Below, in pieces: positions 25,701-38,921 of a stretch of 64,000 nt of DNA. The translations under genes were made by a program, and so were the position numbers. The notes under the pieces were generated by a model that worked only from the letters and a program-made list of their open reading frames with translations, was not told where the DNA came from and did not search any database. The stretch covers positions 7,036,933 to 7,100,932 of the forward strand of contig OX465114.1 in assembly GCA_949987565.1 (NCBI GenBank), in the 5' to 3' direction. The first letter of the stretch is position 1, and each line of letters opens with the position of its first letter. The DNA comes from Luidia sarsii (taxonomy: Eukaryota; Echinodermata; Asteroidea; Paxillosida; Luidiidae).

Positions 25701-26679
25701 CACACACAAGCTGCCTAAGTGACTGAGGTTGGTTCTTTTTGCTTGATCATAAAATCATCATAGTATGTTCGATTTCAGATTTTTCACTGCTGATGGATAG
25801 ATCTTAACAAGGCCTGTTAGCAGGCCAAGTTTTAGCTTCGTCAATATAATAATAAAGGAGATATTAACGTGCAAAGTTTATTTTTCTTTCCAGCTGCTGT
25901 CCTCCGACTGACTGTTGTGTACTGCTGTCTGCACACACAAGCTGCCTAAGTGACTGAGGTTGGTTCTTTTTGCTTGATCATAAAATCATCATAGTATGTT
26001 CGATTTCAGATTTTTCACTGCTGATGGATAGATCTTAACAAGGCCTGTTAGCAGGCCAAGTTTTAGCTTCGTCAATATAATACTGAAGGAGATATTAACG
26101 TGCAAAGTTTATTTTTCTTTCCAGCTGCTGTCCTCCGACTGACTGTTGTGTACTGCTGTCTGCACACACAAGCTGCCTAAGTGACTGAGGTTGGTTCTTT
26201 TTGCTTGATCATAAAATCATCATACTGTGTTCGATTTCAGATTTTTCAACACTGATGGATAGATCTTTTCAAGGCCTGTTAGCAGGCCAAGTTTTAGCTT
26301 CGTCAATATAATAATGAAGGAGATATTAACGTGCAAAGTTTATTTTTCTTTCCAGCTGCTGTCCTCCGACTGACTGTTGTGTACTGCTGTCTGCACACAC
26401 AAGCTGCCTGAGTGACTGAGGTTGGTTCTTTTTGCTTGATCATAAAATCATCATAGTATGTTCGATTTCAGATTTTTCACTGCTGATAGATAGATCTTTC
26501 CAAGGCCTTTTAGCAGGTCAAGTTTTAGCTTCGTCAATATAAAAATGAAGGAGATATTAACGTGCAAAGTGTATTTTTCTTTCCAGCTGCTGTCCGCCGA
26601 CTGACTGTTGTGTACTGCTGTCTGCACACACAAGCTGCCTGAGTGACTGAGGTTGGTTCTTTTTGCTTGATAATAAAAT
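22753..26679. repeat. 17-monomer higher-order unit, copy 2 (3927 bp)
   Basis: The order is F G H A2 I J K L Y, then F G H A2 I J K L/M. The first 14 monomers match copy 1 at every diagnostic site I compared, including the AATAATAAAGG form of the second I (25756-25986). One A2 has a private T (TGTTTGATTTC near 25540). The two copies part after that I: this copy continues J K, while copy 1 has lost them. It ends with a chimera (26449-26679) that begins as L (GATAGATAG) and finishes as M (CCTTTTAG, CAGGTC, GTGTATT). Confidence 0.92.
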
Positions 26680-29600
26680 CATCATACTGTGTTCGATTTC
26701 AGATTTTTCACTGCTGATGGATAGATCTTTCCAAGGCCTGTTAGCAGGTCAAGTTTTAGCTTCGTCAATATAAAAATGAAGGAGATATTAACGTGCAAAG
26801 TGTATTTTTCTTTCCAGCTGCTGTCCGCCGACTGACTGTTGTGTACTGCTGTCTGCACACACAAGCTGCCTGAGTGACTGAGGTTGGTTCTTTTTGCTTG
26901 ATCATAAAATCATCATACTGTGTTCGATTTCAGATTTATCACTACTGATGGATAGATCTTTCCAAGGCCTGTTAGCAGGTCAAGTTTTAGCTTCGTCAAT
27001 ATAAAAATGAAGGAGATATTAACGTGCAAAGTGTATTTTTCTTTCCAGCTGCTGTCCGCCGACTGACTGTTGTGTACTGCTGTCTGCACACACAAGCTGC
27101 CTGAGTGACTGAGGTTGGTTCTTTTTGCTTGATCATAAAATCATCATACTTTGTTTGATTTCAGATTTTTCACTACTGATGGATAGATCTTTTCAGGGCC
27201 TGTTAGCAGGTCAAGTTTTAGCTTCGTCAATATAAAAATGAAGGAGATATTAACGTGCAAAGTGTATTTTTCTTTCCAGCTGCTGTCCGCCGACTGACTG
27301 TTGTGTACTGCTGTCTGCACACACAAGCTGCCTAAGTGACTGAGGTTGGTTCTTTTTGCTTGATCATAAAATCATCATACTGTGTTCGATTTCAGATTTA
27401 TCACTACTGATGGATAGATCTTTCCAAGGCCTGTTAGCAGGTCAAGTTTTAGCTTCGTCAATATAAAAATGAAGGAGATATTAACGTGCAAAGTGTATTT
27501 TTCTTTCCAGCTGCTGTCCGCCGACTGACTGTTTTGTACTGCTGTCTGCACACACAAGCTGCCTGAGTGACTGAGGTTGGTTCTTTTTACTTGATCATAA
27601 AATCATCATAGTATGTTCGATTTCAGATTTTTCACTGCTGATGGATAGATCTTCCCAAGGCCTGTTAGCAGGCCAAGTTTTAGCTTCGTCAATATAATAA
27701 TGAAGGAGATATTAACGTGCAAAGTTTATTTTTCTTTCCAGCTGCTGTCCTCCGACTGACTGTTGTGTACTGCTGTCTGCAAACACAAGCTGCCTGAGTG
27801 ACTGAGGTTGGTTCTTTTTGCTTGATCATAAAATCATCATACTGTGTTCGATTTCAGATTTATCACTACTGATGGATAGATCTTTCCAAGGCCTGTTAGC
27901 AGGTCAAGTTTTAGCTTCGTCAATATAAAAATGAAGGAGATATTAACGTGCAAAGTGTATTTTTCTTTCCAGCTGCTGTCCGCCGACTGACTGTTGTGTA
28001 CTGCTGTCTGCACACACAAGCTGCCTGAGTGACTGAGGTTGGTTCTTTTTGCTTGATAATAAAATCATCATACTGTGTTCGATTTCAGATTTTTCACTGC
28101 TGATGGATAGATCTTTCCAAGGCCTGTTAGCAGGTCAAGTTTTAGCTTCGTCAAAATAAAAATGAAGGAGATATTAACGTGCAAAGTGTATTTTTCTTTC
28201 CAGCTGCTGTCCGCCGACTGACTGTTGTGTACTGCTGTCTGCACACACAAGCTGCCTGAGTGACTGAGGTTGGTTCTTTTTGCTTGATCATAAAATCATC
28301 ATACTGTGTTCGATTTCAGATTTATCACTACTGATGGATAGATCTTTCCAAGGCCTTTTAGCAGGTCAAGTTTTAGCTTCGTCAATATAAAAATGAAGGA
28401 GATATTAACGTGCAAAGTGTATTTTTCTTTCCAGCTGCTGTCCGCCGACTGACTGTTGTGTACTGCTGTCTGCACACACAAGCTGCCTGAGTGACTGAGG
28501 TTGGTTCTTTTTGCTTGATAATAAAATCATCATACTGTGTTCGATTTCAGATTTTTCACTGCTGATGGATAGATCTTTCCAAGGCCTGTTAGCAGGTCAA
28601 GTTTTAGCTTCGTCAATATAAAAATGAAGGAGATATTAACGTGCAAAGTGTATTTTTCTTTCCAGCTGCTGTCCGCCGACTGACTGTTGTGTACTGCTGT
28701 CTGCACACACAAGCTGCCTGAGTGACTGAGGTTGGTTCTTTTTGCTTGATCATAAAATCATCATACTGTGTTCGATTTCAGATTTATCACTACTGATGGA
28801 TAGATCTTTCCAAGGCCTGTTAGCAGGTCAAGTTTTAGCTTCGTCAATATAAAAATGAAGGAGATATTAACGTGCAAAGTGTATTTTTCTTTCCAGCTGC
28901 TGTCCGCCGACTGACTGTTGTGTACTGCTGTCTGCACACACAAGCTGCCTGAGTGACTGAGGTTGGTTCTTTTTGCTTGATCATAAAATCATCATACTTT
29001 GTTTGATTTCAGATTTTTCACTACTGATGGATAGATCTTTTCAGGGCCTGTTAGCAGGTCAAGTTTTAGCTTCGTCAATATAAAAATGAAGGAGATATTA
29101 ACGTGCAAAGTGTATTTTTCTTTCCAGCTGCTGTCCGCCGACTGACTGTTGTGTACTGCTGTCTGCACACACAAGCTGCCTGAGTGACTGAGGTTGGTTC
29201 TTTTTGCTTGATCATAAAATCATCATACTGTGTTCGATTTCAGATTTATCACTACTGATGGATAGATCTTTCCAAGGCCTGTTAGCAGGTCAAGTTTTAG
29301 CTTCGTCAATATAAAAATGAAGGAGATATTAACGTGCAAAGTGTATTTTTCTTTCCAGCTGCTGTCCGCCGACTGACTGTTTTGTACTGCTGTCTGCACA
29401 CACAAGCTGCCTGAGTGACTGAGGTTGGTTCTTTTTACTTGATCATAAAATCATCATAGTATGTTCGATTTCAGATTTTTCACTGCTGATGGATAGATCT
29501 TCCCAAGGCCTGTTAGCAGGCCAAGTTTTAGCTTCGTCAATATAATAATGAAGGAGATATTAACGTGCAAAGTTTATTTTTCTTTCCAGCTGCTGTCCTC

Positions 29601-29682
29601 CGACTGACTGTTGTGTACTGCTGTCTGCAAACACAAGCTGCCTGAGTGACTGAGGTTGGTTCTTTTTGCTTGATCATAAAAT
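26680..29682. repeat. A-B-C-D-E-B-A-M tandem cassette (13 monomers)
   Basis: A B C D E B A M (26680-28527, 1848 bp) is followed by A B C D E, continuing into B A of the next block. Both E monomers (27604 and 29452) share CTTCCCAAGG, seen only in these two, so one cassette was copied from the other by an eight-monomer step. The first C has CCTAAG at its end, and the second A has a private TCAAAATAAAA at about 28153. Confidence 0.9.
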
Positions 29683-32600
29683 CATCATACTGTGTTCGAT
29701 TTCAGATTTATCACTACTGATGGATAGATCTTTCCAAGGCCTGTTAGCAGGTCAAGTTTTAGCTTCGTCAATATAAAAATGAAGGAGATATTAACGTGCA
29801 AAGTGTATTTTTCTTTCCAGCTGCTGTCCGCCGACTGACTGTTGTGTACTGCTGTCTGCACACACAAGCTGCCTGAGTGACTGAGGTTGGTTCTTTTTGC
29901 TTGATAATAAAATCATCATACTGTGTTCGATTTCAGATTTTTCACTGCTGATGGATAGATCTTTCCAAGGCCTGTTAGCAGGTCAAGTTTTAGCTTCGTC
30001 AATATAAAAATGAAGGAGATATTAACGTGCAAAGTGTATTTTTCTTTCCAGCTGCTGTCCGCCGACTGACTGTTGTGTACTGCTGTCTGCACACACAAGC
30101 TGCCTGAGTGACTGAGGTTGGTTCTTTTTGCTTGATCATAAAATCATCATACTGTGTTCGATTTCAGATTTATCACTACTGATGGATAGATCTTTCCAAG
30201 GCCTGTTAGCAGGTCAAGTTTTAGCTTCGTCAATATAAAAATGAAGGAGATATTAACGTGCAAAGTGTATTTTTCTTTCCAGCTGCTGTCCGCCGACAGA
30301 CTGTTGTGTACTGCTGTCTGCACACACAAGCTGCCTGAGTGACTGAGGTTGGTTCTTTTTGCTTGATCATAAAATCATCATACTTTGTTTGATTTCAGAT
30401 TTTTCACTACTGATGGATAGATCTTTTCAGGGCCTGTTAGCAGGTCAAGTTTTAGCTTCGTCAATATAAAAATGAAGGAGATATTAACGTGCAAAGTGTA
30501 TTTTTCTTTCCAGCTGCTGTCCGCCGACTGACTGTTGTGTACTGCTGTCTGCACACACAAGCTGCCTGAGTGACTGAGGTTGGTTCTTTTTGCTTGATCA
30601 TAAAATCATCATACTGTGTTCGATTTCAGATTTATCACTACTGATGGATAGATCTTTCCAAGGCCTGTTAGCAGGTCAAGTTTTAGCTTCATCAATATAA
30701 AAATGAAGGAGATATTAACGTGCAAAGTGTATTTTTCTTTCCAGCTGCTGTCCGCCGACTGACTGTTTTGTACTGCTGTCTGCACACACAAGCTGCCTGA
30801 GTGACTGAGGTTGGTTCTTTTTACTTGATCATAAAATCATCATAGTATGTTCGATTTCAGATTTTTCACTGCTGATGGATAGATCTTTCCAAGGCCTGTT
30901 AGCAGGCCAAGTTTTAGCTTCGTCAATATAATAATGAAGGAGATATTAACGTGCAAAGTTTATTTTTCTTTCCAGCTGCTGTCCTCCGACTGACTGTTGT
31001 GTACTGCTGTCTGCAAACACAAGCTGCCTGAGTGACTGAGGTTGGTTCTTTTTGCTTGATCATAAAATCATCATACTGTGTTCGATTTCAGATTTATCAC
31101 TACTGATGGATAGATCTTTCCAAGGCCTGTTAGCAGGTCAAGTTTTAGCTTCGTCAATATAAAAATGAAGGAGATATTAACGTGCAAAGTGTATTTTTCT
31201 TTCCAGCTGCTGTCCGCCGACTGACTGTTGTGTACTGCTGTCTGCACACACAAGCTGCCTGAGTGACTGAGGTTGGTTCTTTTTGCTTGATAATAAAATC
31301 ATCATACTTTGTTTGATTTCAGATTTTTCACTACTGATGGATAGATCTTTTCAGGGCCTGTTAGCAGGTCAAGTTTTAGCTTCGTCAATATAAAAATGAA
31401 GGAGATATTAACGTGCAAAGTGTATTTTTCTTTCCAGCTGCTGTCCGCCGACTGACTGTTGTGTACTGCTGTCTGCACACACAAGCTGCCTGAGTGACTG
31501 AGGTTGGTTCTTTTTGCTTGATCATAAAATCATCATACTGTGTTCGATTTCAGATTTATCACTACTGATGGATAGATCTTTCCAAGGCCTGTTAGCAGGT
31601 CAAGTTTTAGCTTCGTCAATATAAAAATGAAGGAGATATTAACGTGCAAAGTGTATTTTTCTTTCCAGCTGCTGTCCGCCGACTGACTGTTTTGTACTGC
31701 TGTCTGCACACACAAGCTGCCTGAGTGACTGAGGTTGGTTCTTTTTACTTGATCATAAAATCATCATAGTATGTTCGATTTCAGATTTTTCACTGCTGAT
31801 GGATAGATCTTTCCAAGGCCTGTTAGCAGGCCAAGTTTTAGCTTCGTCAATATAATAATGAAGGAGATATTAACGTGCAAAGTTTATTTTTCTTTCCAGC
31901 TGCTGTCCTCCGACTGACTGTTGTGTACTGCTGTCTGCAAACACAAGCTGCCTGAGTGACTGAGGTTGGTTCTTTTTGCTTGATCATAAAATCATCATAC
32001 TGTGTTCGATTTCAGATTTATCACTACTGATGGATAGATCTTTCCAAGGCCTGTTAGCAGGTCAAGTTTTAGCTTCGTCAATATAAAAATGAAGGAGATA
32101 TTAACGTGCAAAGTGTATTTTTCTTTCCAGCTGCTGTCCGCCGACTGACTGTTGTGTACTGCTGTCTGCACACACAAGCTGCCTGAGTGACTGAGGTTGG
32201 TTCTTTTTGCTTGATAATAAAATCATCATACTGTGTTCGATTTCAGATTTTTCACTGCTGATGGATAGATCTTTCCAAGGCCTGTTAGCAGGTCAAGTTT
32301 TAGCTTCGTCAATATAAAAATGAAGGAGATATTAACGTGCAAAGTGTATTTTTCTTTCCAGCTGCTGTCCGCCGACTGACTGTTGTGTACTGCTGTCTGC
32401 ACACACAAGCTGCCTGAGTGACTGAGGTTGGTTCTTTTTGCTTGATCATAAAATCATCATACTGTGTTCGATTTCAGATTTATCACTACTGATGGATAGA
32501 TCTTTCCAAGGCCTGTTAGCAGGTCAAGTTTTAGCTTCGTCAATATAAAAATGAAGGAGATATTAACGTGCAAAGTGTATTTTTCTTTCCAGCTGCTGTC

Positions 32601-33840
32601 CGCCGACAGACTGTTGTGTACTGCTGTCTGCACACACAAGCTGCCTGAGTGACTGAGGTTGGTTCTTTTTGCTTGATCATAAAATCATCATACTTTGTTT
32701 GATTTCAGATTTTTCACTACTGATGGATAGATCTTTTCAGGGCCTGTTAGCAGGTCAAGTTTTAGCTTCGTCAATATAAAAATGAAGGAGATATTAACGT
32801 GCAAAGTGTATTTTTCTTTCCAGCTGCTGTCCGCCGACTGACTGTTGTGTACTGCTGTCTGCACACACAAGCTGCCTGAGTGACTGAGGTTGGTTCTTTT
32901 TGCTTGATCATAAAATCATCATACTGTGTTCGATTTCAGATTTATCACTACTGATGGATAGATCTTTCCAAGGCCTGTTAGCAGGTCAAGTTTTAGCTTC
33001 ATCAATATAAAAATGAAGGAGATATTAACGTGCAAAGTGTATTTTTCTTTCCAGCTGCTGTCCGCCGACTGACTGTTTTGTACTGCTGTCTGCACACACA
33101 AGCTGCCTGAGTGACTGAGGTTGGTTCTTTTTACTTGATCATAAAATCATCATAGTATGTTCGATTTCAGATTTTTCACTGCTGATGGATAGATCTTTCC
33201 AAGGCCTGTTAGCAGGCCAAGTTTTAGCTTCGTCAATATAATAATGAAGGAGATATTAACGTGCAAAGTTTATTTTTCTTTCCAGCTGCTGTCCTCCGAC
33301 TGACTGTTGTGTACTGCTGTCTGCAAACACAAGCTGCCTGAGTGACTGAGGTTGGTTCTTTTTGCTTGATCATAAAATCATCATACTGTGTTCGATTTCA
33401 GATTTATCACTACTGATGGATAGATCTTTCCAAGGCCTGTTAGCAGGTCAAGTTTTAGCTTCGTCAATATAAAAATGAAGGAGATATTAACGTGCAAAGT
33501 GTATTTTTCTTTCCAGCTGCTGTCCGCCGACTGACTGTTGTGTACTGCTGTCTGCACACACAAGCTGCCTGAGTGACTGAGGTTGGTTCTTTTTGCTTGA
33601 TAATAAAATCATCATACTGTGTTCGATTTCAGATTTTTCACTGCTGATGGATAGATCTTTCCAAGGCCTGTTAGCAGGTCAAGTTTTAGCTTCGTCAATA
33701 TAATAATAAAGGAGATATTAACGTGCAAAGTTTATTTTTCTTTCCAGCTGCTGTCCTCCGACTGACTGTTGTGTACTGCTGTCTGCAAACACAAGCTGCC
33801 TGAGTGACTGAGGTTGGTTCTTTTTGCTTGATCATAAAAT
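29683..33840. repeat. 18-monomer block, copy 2 (B A B* C D' E B C D E B A B* C D' E B X)
   Basis: This repeats 11665-15822 at an offset of 18,018 bp. It keeps the order of all 18 monomers, both D' copies (CTTCATC near 30690 and 33000), both B* copies, the unusual GATAAT junction before the second C, and the closing X. The copied order continues into the next block for another six monomers, F to J. Confidence 0.93.
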
Positions 33841-36800
33841 CATCATACTGTGTTCGATTTCAGATTTATCACTACTGATGGATAGATCTTTCCAAGGCCT
33901 GTTAGCAGGTCAAGTTTTAGCTTCGTCAATATAAAAATGAAGGAGATATTAACGTGCAAAGTGTATTTTTCTTTCCAGCTGCTGTCCGCCGACTGACTGT
34001 TGTGTACTGCGCTCTGCACACACAAGCTGCCTGAGTGACTGAGGTTGGTTCTTTTTGCTTGATCATAAAATCATCATAGTATGTTCGATTTCAGATTTTT
34101 CACTGCTGATGGGTAGATCTTTTCAAGGCCTGTTAGCAGGCCAAGTTTTAGCTTCGTCAATATAAAAATGAAGGACATATTAACGTGCAAAGTGTATTTT
34201 TCTTTCCAGCTGCTGTCCGCCGACTGACTGTTGTGTACTGCTGTCTGCACACACAAGCTGCCTGAGTGACTGAGGTTGGTTCTTTTTGCTTGATCATAAA
34301 ATCATCATAGTATGTTCGATTTCAGATTTATCACTACTAATGGATAGATCTTTCCAAGGCCTGTTAGCAGGTCAAGTTTTAGCTTCGTCAATATAAAAAT
34401 TAAGGAGATATTAACGTGCAAAGTGTAGTTTTCTTTCCAGCTGCTGTCCGCCGACTGACTGTTGTGTACTGCTGTCTGCACACACAAGCTGCCTGAGTGA
34501 CTGAGGTTGGTTCTTTTTGCTTGATCATAAAATCATCATACTGTGTTCGATTTCAGATTTTTCACTGCTGATGGATAGATCTTTCCAAGGCCTGTTAGCA
34601 GGTCAAGTTTTAGCTTCGTCAATATAAAAATGAAGGAGATATTAACGTGCAAAGTGTATTTTTCTTTCCAGCTGCTGTCCGCCGACTGACTGTTGTGTAC
34701 TGCTGTCTGCACACACAAGCTGCCTAAGTGACTGAGGTTGGTTCTTTTTGCTTGATCATAAAATCATCATAGTATGTTCGATTTCAGATTTTTCACTGCT
34801 GATGGATAGATCTTAACAAGGCCTGTTAGCAGGCCAAGTTTTAGCTTCGTCAATATAATAATGAAGGAGATATTAACGTGCAAAGTTTATTTTTCTTTCC
34901 AGCTGCTGTCCTCCGACTGACTGTTGTGTACTGCTGTCTGCACACACAAGCTGCCTAAGTGACTGAGGTTGGTTCTTTTTGCTTGATCATAAAATCATCA
35001 TAGTATGTTCGATTTCAGATTTTTCACTGCTGATGGATAGATCTTAACAAGGCCTGTTAGCAGGCCAAGTTTTAGCTTCGTCAATATAATACTGAAGGAG
35101 ATATTAACGTGCAAAGTTTATTTTTCTTTCCAGCTGCTGTCCTCCGACTGACTGTTGTGTACTGCTGTCTGCACACACAAGCTGCCTAAGTGACTGAGGT
35201 TGGTTCTTTTTGCTTGATCATAAAATCATCATACTGTGTTCGATTTCAGATTTTTCAACACTGATGGATAGATCTTTTCAAGGCCTGTTAGCAGGCCAAG
35301 TTTTAGCTTCGTCAATATAAAAATGAAGGAGATATTAACGTGCAAAGTTTATTTTTCTTTCCAGCTGCTGTCCTCCGACTGACTGTTGTGTACTGCTGTC
35401 TGCAAACACAAGCTGCCTGAGTGACTGAGGTTGGTTCTTTTTGCTTGATCATAAAATCATCATACTGTGTTCGATTTCAGATTTATCACTACTGATGGAT
35501 AGATCTTTCCAAGGCCTGTTAGCAGGCCAAGTTTTAGCTTCGTCAATATAATAATAAAGGAGATATTAACGTGCAAAGTTTATTTTTCTTTCCAGCTGCT
35601 GTCCTCCGACTGACTGTTGTGTACTGCTGTCTGCAAACACAAGCTGCCTGAGTGACTGAGGTTGGTTCTTTTTGCTTGATCATAAAATCATCATACTGTG
35701 TTCGATTTCAGATTTATCACTACTGATGGATAGATCTTTCCAAGGCCTGTTAGCAGGTCAAGTTTTAGCTTCGTCAATATAAAAATGAAGGAGATATTAA
35801 CGTGCAAAGTGTATTTTTCTTTCCAGCTGCTGTCCGCCGACTGACTGTTGTGTACTGCGCTCTGCACACACAAGCTGCCTGAGTGACTGAGGTTGGTTCT
35901 TTTTGCTTGATCATAAAATCATCATAGTATGTTCGATTTCAGATTTTTCACTGCTGATGGGTAGATCTTTCCAAGGCCTGTTAGCAGGCCAAGTTTTAGC
36001 TTCGTCAATATAATAATGAAGGACATATTAACGTGCAAAGTGTATTTTTCTTTCCAGCTGCTGTCCGCCGACTGACTGTTGTGTACTGCTGTCTGCACAC
36101 ACAAGCTGCCTGAGTGACTGAGGTTGGTTCTTTTTGCTTGATCATAAAATCATCATAGTATGTTCGATTTCAGATTTATCACTACTAATGGATAGATCTT
36201 TCCAAGGCCTGTTAGCAGGTCAAGTTTTAGCTTCGTCAATATAAAAATGAAGGAGATATTAACGTGCAAAGTGTATTTTTCTTTCCAGCTGCTGTCCGCC
36301 GACTGACTGTTGTGTACTGCTGTCTGCACACACAAGCTGCCTGAGTGACTGAGGTTGGTTCTTTTTGCTTGATCATAAAATCATCATACTGTGTTCGATT
36401 TCAGATTTTTCACTGCTGATGGATAGATCTTTCCAAGGCCTGTTAGCAGGTCAAGTTTTAGCTTCGTCAATATAAAAATGAAGGAGATATTAACGTGCAA
36501 AGTGTATTTTTCTTTCCAGCTGCTGTCCGCCGACTGACTGTTGTGTACTGCTGTCTGCACACACAAGCTGCCTAAGTGACTGAGGTTGGTTCTTTTTGCT
36601 TGATCATAAAATCATCATAGTATGTTCGATTTCAGATTTTTCACTGCTGATGGATAGATCTTAACAAGGCCTGTTAGCAGGCCAAGTTTTAGCTTCGTCA
36701 ATATAATAATAAAGGAGATATTAACGTGCAAAGTTTATTTTTCTTTCCAGCTGCTGTCCTCCGACTGACTGTTGTGTACTGCTGTCTGCACACACAAGCT

Positions 36801-37536
36801 GCCTAAGTGACTGAGGTTGGTTCTTTTTGCTTGATCATAAAATCATCATAGTATGTTCGATTTCAGATTTTTCACTGCTGATGGATAGATCTTAACAAGG
36901 CCTGTTAGCAGGCCAAGTTTTAGCTTCGTCAATATAATACTGAAGGAGATATTAACGTGCAAAGTTTATTTTTCTTTCCAGCTGCTGTCCTCCGACTGAC
37001 TGTTGTGTACTGCTGTCTGCACACACAAGCTGCCTAAGTGACTGAGGTTGGTTCTTTTTGCTTGATCATAAAATCATCATACTGTGTTCGATTTCAGATT
37101 TTTCAACACTGATGGATAGATCTTTTCAAGGCCTGTTAGCAGGCCAAGTTTTAGCTTCGTCAATATAATAATGCAGGAGATATTAACGTGCAAAGTTTAT
37201 TTTTCTTTCCAGCTGCTGTCCTCCGACTGACTGTTGTGTACTGCTGTCTGCACACACAAGCTGCCTGAGTGACTGAGGTTGGTTCTTTTTGCTTGATCAT
37301 AAAGTCATCATAGTATGTTCGATTTCAGATTTTTCACTGCTGATAGATAGATCTTTCCAAGGCCTGTTAGCAGGCCAAGTTTTAGCTTCGTCAATATAAA
37401 AATGAAGGAGATATTAACGTGCAAAGTTTATTTTTCTTTCCAGCTGCTGTCCTCCGACTGACTGTTGTGTACTGCTGTCTGCAAACACAAGCTGCCTGAG
37501 TGACTGAGGTTGGTTCTTTTTGCTTGATCATAAAAT
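33841..37536. repeat. Two F-block copies (8 + 8 monomers, 3696 bp)
   Basis: The order is F G H A2 I J K/L Y, then F G H A2 I J K L. The first G (34072-34302) differs from other G copies by TTTTCAAGG and ATAAAAATG. The first K is a chimera with an L-type back (ATAAAAATG, GCAAACAC), consistent with loss of one monomer across K and L. The second H has GAAGGAG and GTATTTTT instead of TTAAGG and GTAGTTTT. The second K has a private ATGCAGG at 37174, and its last bases include AAAGTCATC at 37304. Confidence 0.9.
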
Positions 37537-38921
37537 CATCATACTGTGTTCGATTTCAGATTTATCACTACTGATGGATAGATCTTTCCAAGGCCTTTTA
37601 GCAGGTCAAGTTTTAGCTTCGTCAATATAAAAATGAAGGAGATATTAACGTGCAAAGTGTATTTTTCTTTCCAGCTGCTGTCCGCCGACTGACTGTTGTG
37701 TACTGCTGTCTGCACACACAAGCTGCCTGAGTGACTGAGGTTGGTTCTTTTTGCTTGATAATAAAATCATCATACTGTGTTCGATTTCAGATTTTCACTG
37801 CTGATGGATAGATCTTTCCAAGGCCTGTTAGCAGGTCAAGTTTTAGCTTCGTCAATATAAAAATGAAGGAGATATTAACGTGCAAAGTGTATTTTTCTTT
37901 CCAGCTGCTGTCCGCCGACTGACTGTTGTGTACTGCTGTCTGCACACACAAGCTGCCTGAGTGACTGAGGTTGGTTCTTTTTGCTTGATCATAAAATCAT
38001 CATACTGTGTTCGATTTCAGATTTATCACTACTGATGGATAGATCTTTCCAAGGCCTGTTAGCAGGTCAAGTTTTAGCTTCGTCAATATAAAAATGAAGG
38101 AGATATTAACGTGCAAAGTGTATTTTTCTTTCCAGCTGCTGTCCGCCGACTGACTGTTGTGTACTGCTGTCTGCACACACAAGCTGCCTGAGTGACTGAG
38201 GTTGGTTCTTTTTGCTTGATCATAAAATCATCATACTTTGTTTGATTTCAGATTTTTCACTACTGATGGATAGATCTTTTCAGGGCCTGTTAGCAGGTCA
38301 AGTTTTAGCTTCGTCAATATAAAAATGAAGGAGATATTAACGTGCAAAGTGTATTTTTCTTTCCAGCTGCTGTCCGCCGACTGACTGTTGTGTACTGCTG
38401 TCTGCACACACAAGCTGCCTGAGTGACTGAGGTTGGTTCTTTTTGCTTGATCATAAAATCATCATACTGTGTTCGATTTCAGATTTATCACTACTGATGG
38501 ATAGATCTTTCCAAGGCCTGTTAGCAGGTCAAGTTTTAGCTTCGTCAATATAAAAATGAAGGAGATATTAACGTGCAAAGTGTATTTTTCTTTCCAGCTG
38601 CTGTCCGCCGACTGACTGTTTTGTACTGCTGTCTGCACACACAAGCTGCCTGAGTGACTGAGGTTGGTTCTTTTTACTTGATCATAAAATCATCATAGTA
38701 TGTTCGATTTCAGATTTTTCACTGCTGATGGATAGATCTTTCCAAGGCCTGTTAGCAGGCCAAGTTTTAGCTTCGTCAATATAATAATGAAGGAGATATT
38801 AACGTGCAAAGTTTATTTTTCTTTCCAGCTGCTGTCCTCCGACTGACTGTTGTGTACTGCTGTCTGCAAACACAAGCTGCCTGAGTGACTGAGGTTGGTT
38901 CTTTTTGCTTGATCATAAAAT
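37537..38921. repeat. M-A-B-C-D-E block (6 monomers, 1385 bp)
   Basis: The A monomer (37768-37997) lacks one T in the T-run at 37792-37795, giving ATTTTCACTG; this is the only deletion of this kind seen. The remaining monomers have the standard cassette markers, and the block is preceded by K L as in 8893-9354. Confidence 0.9.
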
